Positions 1 through 8,561 of a DNA stretch of 64,000 nucleotides are shown piece by piece. How positions within the stretch are numbered: position 1 is the first letter of the stretch; every line of letters starts with the position of its first letter. Position numbers and translations under genes: made by a program. Origin of the DNA: Streptomyces sp. GQFP (GTDB taxonomy: Bacteria; Actinomycetota; Actinomycetes; Streptomycetales; Streptomycetaceae). Below the pieces are notes generated by a model that worked only from the letters and a program-made list of their open reading frames with translations, did not search any database and had not been told where the DNA came from. The stretch is taken from assembly GCF_021545335.1 (NCBI RefSeq), contig NZ_CP089312.1, positions 4,898,001 to 4,962,000 on the forward strand. Direction: 5' to 3'.

Positions 1-827
1 ACCTCTTCGAGGAAGGCCGATGTGTCATCACCAGTGAGCGCGTGCTCCCAGAACAGATCGAACAGATTCAGGTGCTGGGATATGTCCCTCGGATCGCGCA
101 ACACGACTTCTCCGGAGAACAGTTCGATCGTCACTAGGCGGTCGTCGTAGACGACAAAGATGTTCATGGGAGTTCCAGGAACCAGCACGCCCTGTGGAAC
201 TATCCCGATCTCGACGTTGGGCTTCCTGTTGACCTCCGCCATGTGTACGCACTGGGCCGCCATGGCACCGGCGTTGGCTCGCTGCCACTTGACAGCCTGC
301 TCGGTCATCAGGAACCAGAAGGAGCGTGACGTGTCGTCCAGGATGGCCTGGCGGTCCATACGGGCCTGCACTGCTCGCGCAACATCCCTGTTCGGGTCGC
401 CTGCCACCGTGGGGGAAAGCGTCTCGGTGGCGTACTCACGAACGTGCAGGAGGCCGGTGGGGACGGCGGGCAGGAAGTGCCGCATCACTTGCGAAGAGGA
501 CTCAAGTGCCTTCAGTTCGGCTTGTTTGTGATAGAGCCCAACGCGTGCATAGGCACGCCACGATGCGTAGTCGACGTTCGCACGTCGGGCCAGGGCTAGA
601 AGCTCATCAGCAACCTCACCGGGCACGGCCAGTGCCTTGAGGATGCGTTCAACGTCAATAACCGTGGGCAGGGCACGGCCGGTTTCGATACGACTGATCT
701 TCGTCTGACTCATATTGCAGCGAAGCGCCAGGCGTTCGCCGCTCAGACCGGAAGCACGACGGAGACCCCGAAGGGCCTCCGCCAAGTCCTTCCGTTCCCG
801 TGCTTGTGTCTCAGGTTCGATAGGCAC
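1..827 (-). CDS. Scr1/DUF5753-type helix-turn-helix regulator (3' end outside window)
   Basis: A GTG at 827 opens an uninterrupted minus-strand frame that runs off the window edge after 275 codons. Residues about 12-50 form an XRE-type helix-turn-helix, with SGERLALRCNMSQTKISRIE as the recognition region. The rest matches the Scr1/DUF5753 regulator layout: an AVPTGLLHVREYA-like segment, then the FVVYDDRLVTIELFSGEVVL strand pair and a C-terminal LFDLFWEHAL. These proteins are common in Streptomyces beside DUF397 or DUF6879 partners and are thought to act as toxin-antitoxin-like or developmental regulators; the ligand is unknown. The start lies inside the last codons of the DUF6879 gene (17-bp overlap), so the two are translationally coupled. 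The last residues are not visible. Confidence 0.85.
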   Translation of the reverse strand, partial: MPIEPETQARERKDLAEALRGLRRASGLSGERLALRCNMSQTKISRIETGRALPTVIDVERILKALAVPGEVADELLALARRANVDYASWRAYARVGLYHKQAELKALESSSQVMRHFLPAVPTGLLHVREYATETLSPTVAGDPNRDVARAVQARMDRQAILDDTSRSFWFLMTEQAVKWQRANAGAMAAQCVHMAEVNRKPNVEIGIVPQGVLVPGTPMNIFVVYDDRLVTIELFSGEVVLRDPRDISQHLNLFDLFWEHALTGDDTSAFLEE

Positions 828-1347
828 TGAACGGTACGGCACTTTCTAGAGCGATATCCCGCCACGCGAGATATTTGCCGATGTCGGGTTCCTGAATCAG
901 CTCCCGATTGATCTGGGTGCCGTCGGGGCGGTAGTTGAGATGAACCACGATCTTCTCGTCGAAAAGCCAGAAGTCCTGCTCAGGCAGTCCGAGGTTCTCC
1001 CGCTCCGTCACGTCGACTATCTGGTAGTCCTCCCCTGCCGCGACGTTCCCAGGGATCGCCCACTCGAAGAGATAGCGACTGTACGGCGTGAGCGGTCGCC
1101 GCACGATCTTGGCCCGGGTCATCGTCCGCCCGGCCTCCGTATGGTCCCGGATGGTCTGGTGCCAGGAAGCGTTGAAGCCGTCCGGCACGGTGGCTCCGGC
1201 CAGGAAGTCGCGGAGTGTCTCGGCCTCAAAGGGCATCGTGTACGTCTGGTGCACTTCGAGCCGGAACGCAGAGCGCTTGAAGTCTCTGAAGTACGCCTTC
1301 CACTCGTCGCCGTCCAGCAGTACGGGTCTAGAGCCAGCCTCGGGCAC
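811..1347 (-). CDS. DUF6879 family protein
   Basis: A 178-residue cytoplasmic protein starting at a GTG with GGAGG six bases upstream. Recognisable DUF6879 features are the N-terminal LLDGDEWKAYF, the TYTMPFEAETLRDFL segment, and the C-terminal DFWLFDEKIVVHLNYRPDGT block ending in an ALESAVPF helix. DUF6879 proteins travel with Scr1-type regulators, as here, and probably act as the regulator's partner; the biochemical role is unknown. It sits in a tight three-gene minus-strand operon, overlapping the 72-residue gene upstream by 20 bp and the regulator downstream by 17 bp. A decayed paralogue lies at 1795-2176. Confidence 0.8.
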   Translation of the reverse strand: MPEAGSRPVLLDGDEWKAYFRDFKRSAFRLEVHQTYTMPFEAETLRDFLAGATVPDGFNASWHQTIRDHTEAGRTMTRAKIVRRPLTPYSRYLFEWAIPGNVAAGEDYQIVDVTERENLGLPEQDFWLFDEKIVVHLNYRPDGTQINRELIQEPDIGKYLAWRDIALESAVPFSAYRT

Positions 1348-1546
1348 GTGCCGCCTCCTTCAGGATGTCTTCCGGAACCAGCACGACCGACTCACCGTCC
1401 GGCACCGGGTGGATCACGTCGTACCCCTGAATGGCCAGCATGCCGGGTTCCGGAGTCGCGTACACGGTCGGGCAGTCGCCGTTCCCGCACTTGTCGTCGT
1501 CGGCACTCCCGCACGGCCCGCCGGCGATGATCCGTAGTTCGTCCAC
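1328..1546 (-). CDS. small protein, first gene of the Scr1/DUF6879 operon
   Basis: A 72-residue frame from GTG at 1546, preceded by GAGAGGGG at good distance. An upstream in-frame start exists, but its leader has no protein character. The protein contains a Cys-bearing stretch, GPCGSADDDKCGNGDCP, that could bind metal or be disulfide linked, and a C-terminal PDGESVVLVPEDILKEAARA segment. Such small proteins are often encoded ahead of DUF6879/Scr1 pairs in Streptomyces. The 20-bp overlap with the DUF6879 gene supports coupled expression. I do not recognise a named family. Confidence 0.65.
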   Translation of the reverse strand: MDELRIIAGGPCGSADDDKCGNGDCPTVYATPEPGMLAIQGYDVIHPVPDGESVVLVPEDILKEAARARGWL

Positions 1547-1794
1547 TGAGACCCCTCTCGGTCTGCGTCGTGAGCAAGCTACGGAACGTCCTGCCCCGGC
1601 AACAAGGGTGGCCCACCGTCCAGTCACGAAGTCGCATAGAACGGTGGGGCTGAGTCAGAGGGAGAGACCATCTGAACAGGGATGACAGGGAGTTGAACAA
1701 CGCTCTGCGCATGACCGACAGCGACTGGGGCAAGGCAGATCCCACCGCGCGGGCGTGACCGGGACGCGGGCCTACGCCCTACGTTGATTCAGGC

Positions 1795-2176
1795 TCAAAC
1801 GTCACTCGGGCGCCTCTTCACGTATTCCGCGAACGGTACGGAGTGGGCCAGAGCGATTCGTTGCCACTCCAAGTAGGGGCCGGTGTCCCCCGCGAACAGC
1901 TCCCGGTTGATCTGTGTCCCGTCCACCCGGAAGTTGAGGTGCACGATCCGCGACCCGTCGAACATCCACCAGTCGGTGCCGGTGAGCGGAAGGCCGTGGT
2001 CGTCCTGGCTGACGTCCAGGACCTTGTGTTCCGGGGGCTTGGAATCGCCACGGAGGAAACGTGCGACGTTCTCTGCTTCCTTGGGCATCGTGTACACGGG
2101 TTGGGCTTCGAACCGCCATGCGTCACGCTCGTACGCGTCGAAATGATCGCCGCCTCTCGTCACCGTCCAAGAGCAC
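1795..2176 (-). pseudogene. decayed DUF6879 paralogue
   Basis: This copy is homologous to the DUF6879 gene at 811-1347 down to its ribosome site: GGAGGCTGCACGTG here against GGAGGCGGCACGTG there. From the ancestral GTG (2176) the frame encodes VLLDGDE, then shifts and stops. The conserved frame resumes from a secondary GTG at 2163 (DAYERDAWRFEAQPVYTMP). A second lesion removes about 50 residues: the segment corresponding to the middle of the intact protein is missing between FLRGDSKPP and VLDVSQDD. The C-terminal block (DWWMFDGSRIVHLNFRVDGT) survives. A 122-residue protein could still be made from 2163, so residual function is possible, but the pattern is decay after duplication. Confidence 0.7.
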
Positions 2177-2202
2177 GTGCAGCCTCCCTGAATTGCCGGT
2201 GT

Positions 2203-2796
2203 TCAGTCCGGACGTTCAGCGGTCATACGACGATGCACGTCATCGCCGCCCACACCAGCGGCGAGTGTTCGATCCTGCCCCCCGCCCGCCAGTGGTCCAG
2301 CTGTTCGCGTTGCCAACCCGCCAAGCTGCTTACCGGGTCCGGGTGTTCGTGGGCCCTGTCTATCGCTGTGATCGCTGACGACAGGGGGCGTACGGACTCG
2401 CCCGTCCAGGGCCGAACGGAGGTCGCGCAGGGCGGGACCGTCCAGTCCGGCGGTGTCCGCCGCGTCGTCGATCAGCCGCAGGACGCCCTCCAAGTGGCTT
2501 GGCACTTCCGCCTGTTGGGGTGTGCCTCGCCACCACTGGAGGAGGGGGTCGAGGGCCGCCTCGTGCTCCGCGATCAACTCCGCCGCGCAGTCGTCCGGCT
2601 GATCGTCGCCGAAATCGCCCTCGCCGTCGAACAGTTGCTGGCAGTGGTGGGTGAGCGCGGCCAACTCCAGTCCCAGCAGGTCCGGTTCGAGCGCGGGTAT
2701 CGCGTCCGGGTACGACTCCGGCCACCACCGGGCCGCCCAGTGGCCCAGGGCGAGCCGGGCGGCGCTGCCCGCGAGGGCGGTCGGGTGCGCTGTCAC
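2203..2796 (-). pseudogene. truncated hypothetical protein with a chimeric tail
   Basis: GTG at 2796 opens a 197-codon frame. Residues 1-130 look like a real soluble helical protein (LALGHWAARWWPESY, LELAALTHHCQQLFD, LDPLLQWWRGTP), but after about residue 131 the sequence becomes Gly/Arg/Pro rich and loses protein character. From about 2400 down to 2229 a different minus-strand frame has good protein character (HEHPDPVSSLAGWQREQLDH, then a TGA) without a start of its own. The simplest reading is a junction or frameshift near 2400 that joins two gene fragments. The GTGA at the start suggests a former upstream partner whose gene is now gone. I do not recognise the family. Confidence 0.45.
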
Positions 2797-2864
2797 CCGT
2801 ACACCGGTCGACTCCCCCGTCGTACGGTCGTGGACAGAACAACCGGCGGCTCGACACCGTCGGG

Positions 2865-3071
2865 GTGGCGGCGGCAGCGGAGATCACCGAGCTGACCCGT
2901 TGGGTGGACGCGGACGACGCCGGTCTCCTGGTCGGTCTGCGGATCAGCGGACCGGGGTTCCGGACGTTCGAGACGACCTGGAAGCGCTCGCCGGACTCCT
3001 CCCTGAGGGTGGGTCTTCGGCTCGCCGCCGTCGTCGATCCGGACAGCGGTCTGTTCCGCATGGGGTCGTGA
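2865..3071 (+). CDS. small protein upstream of the DUF3592-like gene
   Basis: A 68-residue frame from GTG at 2865. The sequence has protein character: AEITELTRWVDADDAGLLVG, then FRTFETTWKRSPDSS and RLAAVVDPDSGLFRM. It resembles short Streptomyces proteins encoded immediately before DUF3592-type membrane proteins; their function is unknown. No convincing ribosome site precedes the GTG, and the frame is open farther upstream without a better start, so the N-terminus may be truncated at the same junction that damaged the minus-strand gene at 2203-2796. The next gene begins 4 bases after the stop. Confidence 0.5.
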   Translation: MAAAAEITELTRWVDADDAGLLVGLRISGPGFRTFETTWKRSPDSSLRVGLRLAAVVDPDSGLFRMGS

Positions 3072-3074
3072 GTC

Positions 3075-3976
3075 GTGATGAGCGCGAACGAGATGCTGGA
3101 GCTGTGGTGGACGGTCCCCACGGTGCCGGCGCTGCTCGGCTACGGGCTCTCCCTGGCCGGAGTCACCCCGGCCCAGCGGGCCGTCTGGACCACGGCCCGG
3201 ATCGTGGCGGTGGAGCAGCCGGCGCACGGTGCCTCCAAGCACCCCGGGATACCGGTGACGGTCGCGTTCCGGGACCCGGGCAGCGGGCAGCGGGCAGCGG
3301 GCAGCGGGCAGCGGGCAGCGGGCAGGAGATCGTACTGCCCAACGCCGGCAAGCACGGCCACACGATCGACGAGGCCTGGGTGGGGCGGGAGTTCGCAGTG
3401 CGTTACCCGCGCGGGCGGCCGGACCGGTTCCGCATCGTGCTCGACACAGTCCCCGACAGGAACGGCCGGGCCGCCCCCAACTGTGCGGTCGCCCTGCTCC
3501 TCCTCGGGCTGGCCGTCCACGCGACCGTCGCCTGGGGCTACCCGGGGGCGCTGCTCGGCTTCGGCGCCCTGGTCACCGCGTACGTCGCGAACGGCGCCGA
3601 TCTCCGTACGGTGCGCGCCCGTGACGCCCTGCTGGCCTCCGCCGTCGCCGTCCCGGCCCGTGTCGTGGCCGTCACCAGGGACGTCTACACCGACGGCGAG
3701 GGCGACGAGGTCTTCAACCACGCCCCCGTCATCGTCTTCACCACCACCGAGGGCACCCGGATGACCGTGCTGTGCCGCGAGGGTGTCCCCAACCCCAGCC
3801 GCTCCCTGGACCGCGACCTCACCATCCACTACGCGCCCACCGCCCCGACCGTCTACACCCCGGACCCGGCGGCCGAGCACCGCTCCAACGAGGGGACACT
3901 CGGCGTCATCATCATCGTGCTGATCGCCGGAGCCGCGGCAATGGTGACCGGCGCGGTCCTGCTGGGAATCCGGTAG
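3075..3976 (+). pseudogene. DUF3592-like membrane protein, frame broken by a 7-bp repeat
   Basis: From GTG 3075 (or ATG 3078) the first 70 residues (MLELWWTVPTVPALLGYG, a TARIVAVEQP strand, VTVAFRDP) match a DUF3592-type protein. At 3278-3325 a GGGCAGC tandem repeat throws the frame. The remainder continues in the frame with codons beginning at positions equal to 2 modulo 3, from EIVLPNAGKHG to the stop at 3974-3976. It includes two membrane segments (AVALLLLGLAVHATVAWG; GVIIIVLIAGAAAMVTGAVL) and a second VVAVTRDVY/IVFTTTEG module. Two or five fewer repeat units, or one more, would restore one frame. It may be phase variable rather than dead. Confidence 0.75.
3278..3325 (+). repeat. 7-bp tandem repeat (GGGCAGC, 6.9 copies)
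   Basis: Six full GGGCAGC units (3278-3319) are followed by GGGCAG. The repeat lies inside the DUF3592-like gene. Because 7 is not a multiple of 3, each gain or loss of a unit changes the frame. The unit encodes G-S-G-Q-R-A-A when read through in three-unit steps. Confidence 0.95.
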
Positions 3977-4043
3977 GCAGGAACGAGCAAGCGCCCGGGC
4001 CGGCCGAAGCCGTCCGAGCGCCGCCCTTCCCTCTCTACTGGCT

Positions 4044-7000
4044 CTACTTGGTCGTGCGGTACGCCCGATTGATCGTCTGCTTCAGCGTGTTGCCGTCCTT
4101 GTCCGTGAGCGTCACGCGCAGCGAAACCGTGCCCGCCTTCGCCGGGTGACGCAGGTCGAGGCGCTTGCCCGCGACCGCCTTCGCCGGGTGCCAGGTCCGG
4201 CCGTCGTCGTAGGAGACCGAGAAGGCCAGTTTGCGGGCGGTGCGCGCGGTGGCCGCGCCCTCGACGGCGAACGGGACCGAGAAGCGCGTACCCGCCTTGG
4301 CCGTGCTCGCCATGCTCAGCCGGGGGTTGAAGCGGACCGCCGACAGCGGCAGCCGCTGCCCGACACCGGTGACGTGCGCGGAGGTGAAGGTCCACTCGGC
4401 GGTGACGCGGGTGGAGACCGACGACAGCGAGGTCGGGCGGGAGACGTCCGTGGTGAGACGGTACGCGCGCTTGGCGGCGGGGAGTTCGTACGTGAAGCCG
4501 GCCAGGTCCCTGTTCACGGCGAAGACCTTCGTGCCGCCCGAGTACAGAGTGCTCTTCGCCTTGCTGTAGCTGGAGTCGCCGACATGTCCGGCTCCGTCGG
4601 AGAACAGCGGAAGGTACGCCATGAAGGTGTCGCCGACCCGGACCGCACCCGGACGATCCTCGTTGCCGGTCAGCGGACCCGTCAGGTGCGGGCCGAAGAC
4701 CCCGGTGTTGAACCGCTCGGTGTACTGCTTGCCCGCGCTGTACGCACGGGGGTTCGCGGTCCACTGGCTGGCCTCGGACACCGGTTCGCCGTCCGCGTCC
4801 GGGCCGCCCTCCTGCCAGACGGAGTACCTCCACTTCACGCCCGGCAGGACGTAGTCGGTGAGGGTGGCCGGCAGGGAGAAGTCGGTCGGGTAGAAGTCGA
4901 ACCAGGCGCCGCCCGGCATCATGGGCGCGGCGACGAGCGTCCCCGTCTTGCCCTTGGCGGGCGCACCGGCGGGGATGCTGACCTTGGCGAACTGCGTGCG
5001 CTTGAGGTTCGCGGTGAAGCCGGCCAGATCGCCGGTACGGTTCATCACCGGCCGGTAGTTCGTACTGCCGTGCGTCCAGGTGCCGTTGTACTGCGCGAAC
5101 GCCTCCTTCGCGGGCAGCCGGGCGCCGAACTGCCCCACCCGCAGCTTGCCGAAGCTGCCCATGTCGTACGTGGAGATGCTCCGGTTCCCGTTGATGTCGA
5201 ACCCGAAGTTGAGGGTGGCGTCGGTGTGCTTGGCCTTGCTGTCCGGCACGGTGATCCGCACCGGCTTGGCCTTGCGGGCGTCCATGACGAGGGTGGTGTC
5301 ACGGGTGAGCGCGAACTTCGGGTTGAGGAGGAGGGCCAGCTCGCCGGCCTCGGGGGTGGCGCCCGTGTCGATACGGCCTTCGAGGCTGTAACGGCCCCTG
5401 GGCAGCCGTACGGTGAACTCGCCGTCCGCGTCGTCCGAGTAGTCGTTCCAGATCTGGTTGTCCAGCCCCTGCACCCCGGTCTGCGAACGCCCGGTGGGCT
5501 TCCCCTTGAGGTCGAGGTGCTTGACGGTCAGGTCGTACGACTCGACCTCGCGCTGTACGCCGACACCGGTCCGCACGGAGTTGCCGCCCCCGTCCGTCGC
5601 GGTGACCGAGCCGCCGAAGCCGCCGTCGGCCGTGCCCGCGCTGCTGTCGGCCGTGACCTGGGCGGTCGCGGTGGAGCCCGCCGGGACGGTGAGCTGCTTC
5701 GGCGAGACCTCGAACATGCCCTCGGCGGCGGGCTTTCCGTCCTCGCCGTACGCCTCGGTGGTCAGGTCGAGGGTGAGGGGCGCGTCGCCGTCGTTGCGGT
5801 AGGTGATGGTCTTGGTGACCGGCTGGTCGTCGGTGTGCGGCCACTGCTGGGTGGGGAAGCCGACGGTCGCGGGCGTGGTGGTGAGCTGCTGGCCGAGGGC
5901 GCGGACGATGTCCGTACGTCCCGTGCCCTGCGCGAACGCCGAGACACCGGCCGTGGGCTTGGCGGACGCGGTGAGGGCGGCCTTGATGCGCTCGCCGGTC
6001 CAGTCGGGGTGGCGCTGGGCGAGGATCGCGGCGGCGCCCGCGACATGCGGGGTCGCCATCGACGTACCGCTCATCGAGACGTAACCGTCGGCGGCGGGGT
6101 CTCCCTCCGTGCCCTCGGCGGCCTTCGCGGCGACGATGTCGACGCCGGGGGCGGTGAGGTCGGGCTTGAGGGCGCCATCCGCCGTCGGCCCCCGGCTGGA
6201 GAACTCGGCCATCGCATCATCACGGTCCACCGCGCCCACGGTGAGCGCGGCGGCGGCGCTGCCCGGCGAGCCGACGGTGCCGGCGGAGGGCCCGTCATTG
6301 CCTGCCGCGATCACGAAGAGGACGCCGGAGGAGGCGGACAGGTCGTTCACGGCCTGTTCGAGGGGGTCGTCACCGGGGCTGTCGGGGCCGCCCAGGCTGA
6401 GGTTGATCACCTTGGCGCCCTGGGCGATGGCCCACTGCGCACCGGCGATGATCCCGGACTCCTCGCCGTAGCCGCTGTCGTCGAGCACCTTGCCGCTGAT
6501 CAGCCGGGCGCCGGGAGCGACCCCCTTGTACTTGCCCCCGGACTTCGCACCGGACCCCGCGACAGTGGACGCCACATGCGTGCCATGCCCCACCCGGTCG
6601 ACGGTGTCCGCCGCCTCGGAGAAGTTCTTCGCCGCGTCGATACGGCCCTTCAGATCCGGGTGCGTGCCGTCGACCCCGGTGTCCAGCACGGCGACCTTGA
6701 CGCCCTTGCCGTCGAACCCGGCGGCCCAGGCCTCGGGGGCGCCGATCTGCGCGACGCTCCGGTCGAGAGCCGCCTCGACCTTCCCGTCGAGCCAGATCCG
6801 CTCGACCTTGTCCGCGGCGGCCGACATCGCCCGCGCCGACCCCCCGCTCCCGGTGAGCGTCTCCCACAGCTCGGCGCCCTCGGCCTTACGGGCCCTGAGC
6901 GCGTCCCCGTTCACACTGGGCAGGTCCCGGCTCACCCGGGCCCCGGCGGCGGACAGCGCGCTCGGCGTGAGAGCGCGGCCCTTGGCGTACGTCACGATCA

Positions 7001-7391
7001 GCGGCAGATCGGCGCGGGCCGCATCGTCGTACCCCCACTTCACCAGCTGCGTCACATCGAACAGCCGCCGGTCGGCGGTGCCGTTGGCGAGCAGCCGCTC
7101 GGCATCACGCGGGACGACGAGGGTCCGGTCGGCGTCCCGCGCTATTCGGAAGGTGGTGCCCTCCCGCCCCTTGGCGGGCCGTACACCGGTGACCTGCCCG
7201 GCGGAGTCCAGGGTCACCCGGTCCCCGGTGACAAGGGTGACGGTCTTCGCCTCACCGAGGCGGCCGGCCGTAACACTGCCGGTCTGCGCGGCCTGCGACC
7301 CCGACGCCCCGAGCAGCGTCCCGGTAAGGGCTGCGGCGGTGAGCAGGGCGAGGGCCGTGGCCTCGCGTCGTCGTCTGTTGCGGTGGTTCAA
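4044..7391 (-). CDS. secreted S8 family serine peptidase (subtilase)
   Basis: A 1115-residue exported protease starting at TTG 7391, with AAGG a few bases upstream. Residues 1-36 are a signal peptide (Arg-rich start, ALALLTAAALTGTLLGAS, cleavage near SQAAQ). The subtilisin triad is intact: Asp237 in AVLDTGVDGTHPDL, His269 in GHGTHVAS, Ser444 in SGTSMATPHVAG, with oxyanion Asn365 in AAGNDG. Residues about 40-200 form a propeptide-like region. About 550 residues after the catalytic domain are beta-rich and Ig/fibronectin-like. Such enzymes degrade extracellular protein. The gene stands alone; the next minus-strand gene upstream starts beyond a hairpin element at 7420. Substrate and processing cannot be inferred. 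Confidence 0.95.
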   Translation of the reverse strand: MNHRNRRRREATALALLTAAALTGTLLGASGSQAAQTGSVTAGRLGEAKTVTLVTGDRVTLDSAGQVTGVRPAKGREGTTFRIARDADRTLVVPRDAERLLANGTADRRLFDVTQLVKWGYDDAARADLPLIVTYAKGRALTPSALSAAGARVSRDLPSVNGDALRARKAEGAELWETLTGSGGSARAMSAAADKVERIWLDGKVEAALDRSVAQIGAPEAWAAGFDGKGVKVAVLDTGVDGTHPDLKGRIDAAKNFSEAADTVDRVGHGTHVASTVAGSGAKSGGKYKGVAPGARLISGKVLDDSGYGEESGIIAGAQWAIAQGAKVINLSLGGPDSPGDDPLEQAVNDLSASSGVLFVIAAGNDGPSAGTVGSPGSAAAALTVGAVDRDDAMAEFSSRGPTADGALKPDLTAPGVDIVAAKAAEGTEGDPAADGYVSMSGTSMATPHVAGAAAILAQRHPDWTGERIKAALTASAKPTAGVSAFAQGTGRTDIVRALGQQLTTTPATVGFPTQQWPHTDDQPVTKTITYRNDGDAPLTLDLTTEAYGEDGKPAAEGMFEVSPKQLTVPAGSTATAQVTADSSAGTADGGFGGSVTATDGGGNSVRTGVGVQREVESYDLTVKHLDLKGKPTGRSQTGVQGLDNQIWNDYSDDADGEFTVRLPRGRYSLEGRIDTGATPEAGELALLLNPKFALTRDTTLVMDARKAKPVRITVPDSKAKHTDATLNFGFDINGNRSISTYDMGSFGKLRVGQFGARLPAKEAFAQYNGTWTHGSTNYRPVMNRTGDLAGFTANLKRTQFAKVSIPAGAPAKGKTGTLVAAPMMPGGAWFDFYPTDFSLPATLTDYVLPGVKWRYSVWQEGGPDADGEPVSEASQWTANPRAYSAGKQYTERFNTGVFGPHLTGPLTGNEDRPGAVRVGDTFMAYLPLFSDGAGHVGDSSYSKAKSTLYSGGTKVFAVNRDLAGFTYELPAAKRAYRLTTDVSRPTSLSSVSTRVTAEWTFTSAHVTGVGQRLPLSAVRFNPRLSMASTAKAGTRFSVPFAVEGAATARTARKLAFSVSYDDGRTWHPAKAVAGKRLDLRHPAKAGTVSLRVTLTDKDGNTLKQTINRAYRTTK

Positions 7392-7419
7392 GGGAAACCT
7401 TTCTCTCCGGGGGGCGGGG

Positions 7420-7460
7420 GCGCCCCTTTAGGGGCGCGGGGAACTGCGCGACCAGCCCCC
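7420..7460 (+). repeat. dispersed GGGGCGCGGGG element, class A, copy 1
   Basis: A perfect hairpin GCGCCCC-TTTA-GGGGCGC (7420-7437) is followed by GGGGAACTGCGCGACCAGCC. It lies between the ABC operon and the subtilase, both on the minus strand, where it could terminate transcription. Related copies occur at 20540, 20614, 25579, 55973 and 60539. Confidence 0.85.
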
Positions 7461-7496
7461 ACCGGCCCCGCTGCCAAACGAACTACCTGTTCCGAC

Positions 7497-8561
7497 TCAG
7501 ACGAGCCGCTTACGACCCCAGAAGAAAAGGAACACCGCGATCCCAGCAGTCAAGGCGAACAGAATCGACGCCCCGAACCACTGCATCCCGTTCATCTGCG
7601 ACATCGGCAGATAGTCCACCGACCACCCCACGACATCCGCCTTCTTCAGGCACACCTCACGCACCGCATCCGAATCCCCCTCCGCACACGTGCTCCAACC
7701 AAGCAGCTTCCCACTGCTGGTGATGTACGACTCGTCGATCTGGTACACGCCGTCGGGCAGCGTCGGGAACGAGTTCTCGGCGATGACGCCCTTGTTCGTC
7801 GTGACCGTGATGACGTTGCCGAGCGACAGGATGAAGCTGGACCAGACGAGCTGGAGCACGACGGTGAACCCGAAGGTCACCACCATCGACATCAGCGTGC
7901 GCCGCAGTACCGCACCGATCGCCACACCACCGATGACGGAGAGCAGGGTGAGGGCGACGGGCACCGGGCCCGTGGTGTTGAACGCCTCGCTGGAGGTCCA
8001 GTCCATGACCGTGACCTCGGACTTGACCGGGCTCCACCACCAGCCGAACGCGGCCGACAGCGCGACCGTGATCACCGCGACCACCAGCGTGGTCAGCCCC
8101 AGCTTCGTGGCCAGCCAGCGGGTCCGGCTCGCGGACTGGGCGGCGACCAGCTTGGCCGTGCCGTTCTCCAGGTCGCCCGCGAGGAGCGGGGCGCCGAGGA
8201 AGACGCCGAGCAGGATGGGTATCGCCGTGAGACCGGTGGAGACGTAGGAGAACGCGTCGCCGTACTGCTGGAACTCGTTGCCCACCTCGTCGAGGCTGTT
8301 GGCGGGATAGCCGTAGCCGTCGAGGAAGTCCATCATCTGGCCGCGCTGGTAGACGATCCAGGCCACGGAGAGCGCGGTGGCGGCGAGGATGGTCCAGAAG
8401 GCGGCCCGGTGCTGGCGCCAGACCAGCCAGGTCATACCGCTGAGGTGGGGGCGCCGGGTGGCCTCCGTGGTGGTCGTCGCGCTCATGGTCCCGTTCTTGC
8501 TGTCGGTCGAGGTGCCGGAAGAGGCGTTCTTCGGGGTCGAGTTGCTGGTCGAGATGCTCAT
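7497..8561 (-). CDS. ABC transporter permease
   Basis: A 354-residue integral membrane protein with about six hydrophobic segments (for example TILAATALSVAWIVYQ, LTAIPILLGVFLGAPLLAGD, VVVAVITVALSAAFGWWW, and the C-terminal GASILFALTAGIAVFLFFWG). The N-terminal 40 residues are a Ser/Thr-rich cytoplasmic tail, and the WLVWRQHRAAFW motif is typical of actinobacterial ABC-2-like permeases. The ATG at 8561 overlaps the ATPase stop as ATGA; an ATG 25 codons in is a possible alternative. It forms an exporter with the ATPase at 8558-9502 under the GntR regulator. A large loop carries Cys residues (STCAEGDSDAVREVCLKKAD) probably outside the cell. The substrate is unknown. Confidence 0.9.
   Translation of the reverse strand: MSISTSNSTPKNASSGTSTDSKNGTMSATTTTEATRRPHLSGMTWLVWRQHRAAFWTILAATALSVAWIVYQRGQMMDFLDGYGYPANSLDEVGNEFQQYGDAFSYVSTGLTAIPILLGVFLGAPLLAGDLENGTAKLVAAQSASRTRWLATKLGLTTLVVAVITVALSAAFGWWWSPVKSEVTVMDWTSSEAFNTTGPVPVALTLLSVIGGVAIGAVLRRTLMSMVVTFGFTVVLQLVWSSFILSLGNVITVTTNKGVIAENSFPTLPDGVYQIDESYITSSGKLLGWSTCAEGDSDAVREVCLKKADVVGWSVDYLPMSQMNGMQWFGASILFALTAGIAVFLFFWGRKRLV

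Noticed and set aside
1711..1758. A 15-codon ORF (ATG, TDSDWGKADPTARA, stop)
   Set aside because: Too short and isolated; looks like the first codons of a lost gene but cannot be supported.
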